64,000 nt of DNA, from NCBI GenBank assembly GCA_026261815.1, contig JAMPIT010000484.1, positions 14,234,501-14,298,500 on the forward strand. The letters run 5' to 3'. Both the position numbers and the translations under genes were made by a program. Source of the stretch: Monarcha castaneiventris obscurior (taxonomy: Eukaryota > Chordata > Aves > Passeriformes > Monarchidae). The notes under the pieces were generated by a model, which saw only the letters and a program-made list of their open reading frames with translations, ran no database searches and was not told the origin of the DNA. Of the stretch, positions 57,130 to 64,000 are shown one piece after another. The number at the start of each line of letters is the position of its first letter. Position 1 is the stretch's first letter.

Positions 57130-60100
57130 ACTGCAGTGCCCTCGCTTTGATTTAACCCCAAGGACACACTCACACTATTTCCCCATTAATTTATTCCTTC
57201 CCAAGTCCATTTGTAAGCACCTGAGTGCCCACACAGCCCCTCCCTGCCTGCCACATGCACAGCAGGGTGTTGCCAAAGGATGCCTGGCTGTTATTTACTG
57301 GGCCAGGTGGGGATAATAAATGCTTTAAGCTGCCCACCTTGCATAGCAGAGAACAGGGAGCAACTGTTCCTGGCTTGTCCTTCTGCAGAAGCTCCTCAGG
57401 CCTCTTCCCCAGGGAGAACAGTCCCAGTCTGGAAAAATGCTTCATAAAAAGCAGCTTTTCCATACTCTGTGGCTGTTATTTTTTTTCCCCATTTGTTCTG
57501 AACACCTTTTTCTCAGGGTGAAACTGCACATCTTCTTCAAAGCAGGAGCTGAGCCAGGACTGTGACACTGATTTTCTGTTCTCACCAAATCATCTTCCCA
57601 GTGAACAGGGAAGCTGCCCCTTTGCTTTCCCTTCTTCCCACGATGGGTTTCACACCGCGCTTTGGAGGTGAGCCCTTCACAGCAAAGCTCAGCAGCTGCT
57701 GTGCTGTTAATTAAAGCTCATTAACCCTCAGGAGCTCCAGCTGAGATCAAGCTCCTCTGCTCTTACACTGTAATTGTGGCATGAAGACTTCAAACTTTCT
57801 CACAAGGGCTTAACAGCCCACCTTGGCCTGCAAGACTGGGACAATCCCACACACAAGTCCATTGTATTTCCTCAGCTTTCTCTAGCCTGCTCTAACAAAT
57901 GTGTTCAGGTTGTCTTTAGGAGGAAATTACAGAGACTGCAGGACAATACCTCAGTGATACAGTCACAGGCAGCCCTGATACCCCTGGAGAAAATGGACAG
58001 AAGGAAGACCAGGCACTCTCAGGGATCTGCAGAGGAAGAGGAAGGATGAAACCTGAGCTGAGGCTGCCCCGTGCCACAAAAAAGCAAGGACAGCTTTGCT
58101 AAAGCACAGGTACCAGCAACCCAGCAGTGCAGGGAGAAAAGGCAGCCCTGGAACAAACTGAAGCCTCAGCTGTGCAGAGCTGTGCCCTCAACAGCTGATA
58201 TTCCAGATCCCCATGGCTCTGCAGGACTTGCCCACACCCAGCCCAAATTACCCCTAGAGTACCAGGCATCCCCACAACCTGCAGTCTTAGGCCACATAAT
58301 GAAAGCTGAAAATACAACAGAACCCAGTTTCAGTGCAAACCACTCTTTAATTTTCCTCTTTGTACAACAGAGCCAGCCACTTACAAAGTGCTAGTCTAAA
58401 AAACAGTCTGGTATTAACAGCACACACACACCAGCCAAAGCCCAGCAGCTCAGAGGCAGAGAAAGCAGAGCTGGGCCACTTGTTCTGCAGTACAACAGAG
58501 TCTGTTCAGCATCTGAGATTGAGCCCCACAGATGCATTTCTCAGTGTCAGCACAGGTAGGGAGGCAAGGAGGAGAACAAAGGCTATTACAGATTGATTTC
58601 TGTTTTAAAAAGGTCTTTTACTGTCCTCCCTTTCCTCTATTCCCCATTTTGGAATGCCCGCATGACTTACTTTCAGGGTAAAAGAAAAAAAAATGCTGAT
58701 AAGAGTAATTTCAGTGCAGTGCTACAGCTTAAAAATTACCTTTTGCATGCTCTCCTCAGTAATAAGGAAAAAAAAATTACAATATTAAGAGTTGCAAAAA
58801 TAAAAATAAAACAGCAGAAGCAACTAAGCAACTGTGATCTCAAAATTCAAATTTTAATGCCTTGAAAGCAAAATTCCACAAAGGAGAATCACATCAGTAG
58901 CATGCTGGCTAGAGACAATGCCCCCTCCTCCTCTCCATCACTTCCCAGTGCCCTGGCAAAGGGCTGCCTGGTGCTGCCCTCCCAGGATGCAGGGACAGGC
59001 ACACTGCAATTCCCTACAGCGCCTGTTGCCAGGAGCTGCAGAAAGGTGAGGCTGAGCTGGCAAGTTTGGAGTTAAATGGATGAACACTGCTGACCACCAG
59101 AAGGGAAGGCGATGGTCAGCACTGAAGCCACAGTGGCTGCAAGCACATATTCCAGGGGGAACAAAAAGCAGGTGATAGCCAGTCTCAGCCTTTCATTCTG
59201 CCAACAAATTTGGATCCAGGAAGGAAAAACCCTCCTGGTTTGGTTCACTGCCTTGAGCAAGATCTTTCCCTAAAAAATACAAGCTAAGGGTCTGGATTTT
59301 TTCCCCATTTTTCACACAGAAGACCAGCTCTCCCGTGAGACTCACAGGAGTCTCTTTTCAAGAAGAAATCTGGACTTGAGTCCTAAAAGCAACACAGACA
59401 GTAAAGGAGGACAGAGGGAAGAGACTTTGCCAGTTGTGCCAAAAGGATGGAGCAGAACCATTGAACAGCAGAGGCAAACAGGACCTGGGACAGGACTATC
59501 ACACCTGCAGCCCCACAGAGGGTGACCAGGTGAGGATATAAAAGGCAGCACTCAAGGGTGGAGGAAGGCTCAAAGAGCAGTCCAAAAAAACAAAAGTTGC
59601 AAGAGAAAAGGTTGAAAGCTCACACAATCCATTGCATTGAGCTGTCACCCTTACAGGTAACAGCTCTGGGGACACAGTGCTGAGCTTGGCTGGAGACATA
59701 AATGAGCAAAAAAAGGATAAAAATGCTGTCACTGCACAAACCATAGGAGAAATGCTGGCAGCAGAAAAGTGCTTACAGAGCAGCCTGGAAGTGAGGGGTG
59801 TAGGAGATGGAAAGGACAAGAAATCATCAGTGTTATGGATGTTATTTTCTCTGCAGAAGAAAAGGAGCCAGAGCAGCTGTATCCTGCATCTCCATGGGGA
59901 TCAGCCTGCACATACACCACACCATAGGCAGGTATGATTCACTTCTGGCCAAGATTCCCTGCATCACTGGATTCAGTGTTCACATCAAAAATGCTGAGTC
60001 AAAACTGCCCAGGAGAGCCTCAAATGCATCAGTGAAAGGATGCAAGCAAGAGAAACTTTTGTTGCTTTGCCAGGGGGACCAAGGTACAGTGGCAGAGACT

Positions 60101-60370
60101 GCAACAGACCAGATGTACAAAGATTTGAGCTGAGCTCCAAAAAGGGTGCAGGAGGCCTCCCTGACACAGGCAGGGCCCAACAGCAACACCACAGAGTTGG
60201 CAGGAAGCCCCAGTGCCGATTCACAGAATCGTAGCCACCGTTCTCCTCCATGGGCCCCTGCAAGGCTCAGCTGTGCCTGGCCTCCAGCTCAGGCTGTCCT
60301 CTCCCAACCACAGCTACAACCCTCAGCCCAAGAACCACAGCCCCAACCCCTGCCTCTAGCCACACAGCTC
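57130..60370. other. Intergenic region between the convergent EMC3 and USP4 genes
   Basis: No exon with splice signals and protein similarity was found on either strand. The longest open frames look random. A-rich runs occur at 58683-58695 and 58767-58815. The genes on either side converge here, so alternative longer 3' UTRs of either could extend inward. Confidence 0.6.
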
Positions 60371-60390
60371 AGCCAGATTTTAAAAAGAAC

Positions 60391-60396
60391 TTTATT
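60391..60396 (-). terminator. Polyadenylation signal AATAAA of USP4
   Basis: TTTATT on the plus strand, 216 nt beyond the USP4 stop codon on the minus strand. It is the first such signal downstream of the stop and implies a short 3' UTR of about 230 nt. Confidence 0.65.
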
Positions 60397-60611
60397 GAAG
60401 CTCCAATATATATTATTTTTGGCCTCTAAATACCCAAGTGTCAGCACCTAGTCCTGGCTCTTCAGTGCTATTCTGCAACCCCCAGCACTGAATCTTTCAG
60501 CGCTTGATTTTCTGCTTGACCCCTACAGAAGGAAGAAAAATTTTCAGGCACCTCAGGCATTGCTTTACAAGAGCAACCACTACCATGGTGGCCAAGTGCT
60601 GGAGGTGGTGC

Positions 60612-63920
<3,309 letters not shown>

Positions 63921-64000
63921 CTACAAGAAAGAAGAAACATTTATTGCACAGGTGTAAAAAGAAGGAAGGAAAAAAAAACAGCAAGAAAATAATTACCATT

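Overview
This is a window of vertebrate nuclear DNA, almost certainly from a bird. The genes are split into short exons with GT-AG introns, the promoters are CpG-rich, and several decayed fragments match the avian CR1 LINE family. The proteins recognised are vertebrate orthologues. The set BRK1, FANCD2, EMC3 and USP4 would fit the avian chromosome carrying human 3p material, and a songbird is possible but not shown. No prokaryotic features, CRISPR arrays or intact mobile elements are present.

Layout, left to right. (1) 100-3637, minus: first five coding exons of an unidentified gene that runs off the left edge. Two possible 5' non-coding exons lie near 7.1 and 7.6 kb. (2) About 7.8-14.1 kb: no gene found; VHL, expected downstream of BRK1 from mammalian order, was not seen. 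(3) 14228-14620, minus: BRK1, complete in three exons inside a CpG island. (4) 14679-50162, minus: FANCD2, complete. I traced 43 coding exons, which join in frame to 1,445 codons plus stop, with the monoubiquitination lysine kept as K560. Its introns hold two related LTR-like elements and several CR1 pieces. (5) 50.2-52.0 kb: 5' region of FANCD2 with a CR1 3' end, a near-identical extra copy of a FANCD2 exon plus intron, pentanucleotide arrays, and a CpG-rich head-to-head promoter shared with EMC3. (6) 52039-57011, plus: EMC3, complete, eight exons, 261 aa. (7) 57.1-60.4 kb: intergenic. (8) 60612-63920, minus: last six exons of USP4, including the catalytic His; the rest lies beyond the right edge.

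The genes share no single pathway. FANCD2 acts in interstrand crosslink repair, BRK1 in the WAVE actin-nucleation complex, EMC3 in ER membrane-protein insertion, and USP4 in deubiquitination. What stands out is how tightly they are packed. FANCD2 and EMC3 diverge from one GC-rich promoter. The FANCD2 stop codon is only 58 bp upstream of the BRK1 start codon, so the BRK1 promoter must lie within the last FANCD2 exons, and the only minus-strand AATAAA in that stretch is the one after BRK1.

No wholly new biological system is evident. The best leads are the FANCD2-BRK1 overlap, the recent exon duplication in FANCD2 intron 1, and the unidentified gene at the left. All exon boundaries were read by eye from splice signals, frame continuity and recalled human proteins; no search or alignment was run.
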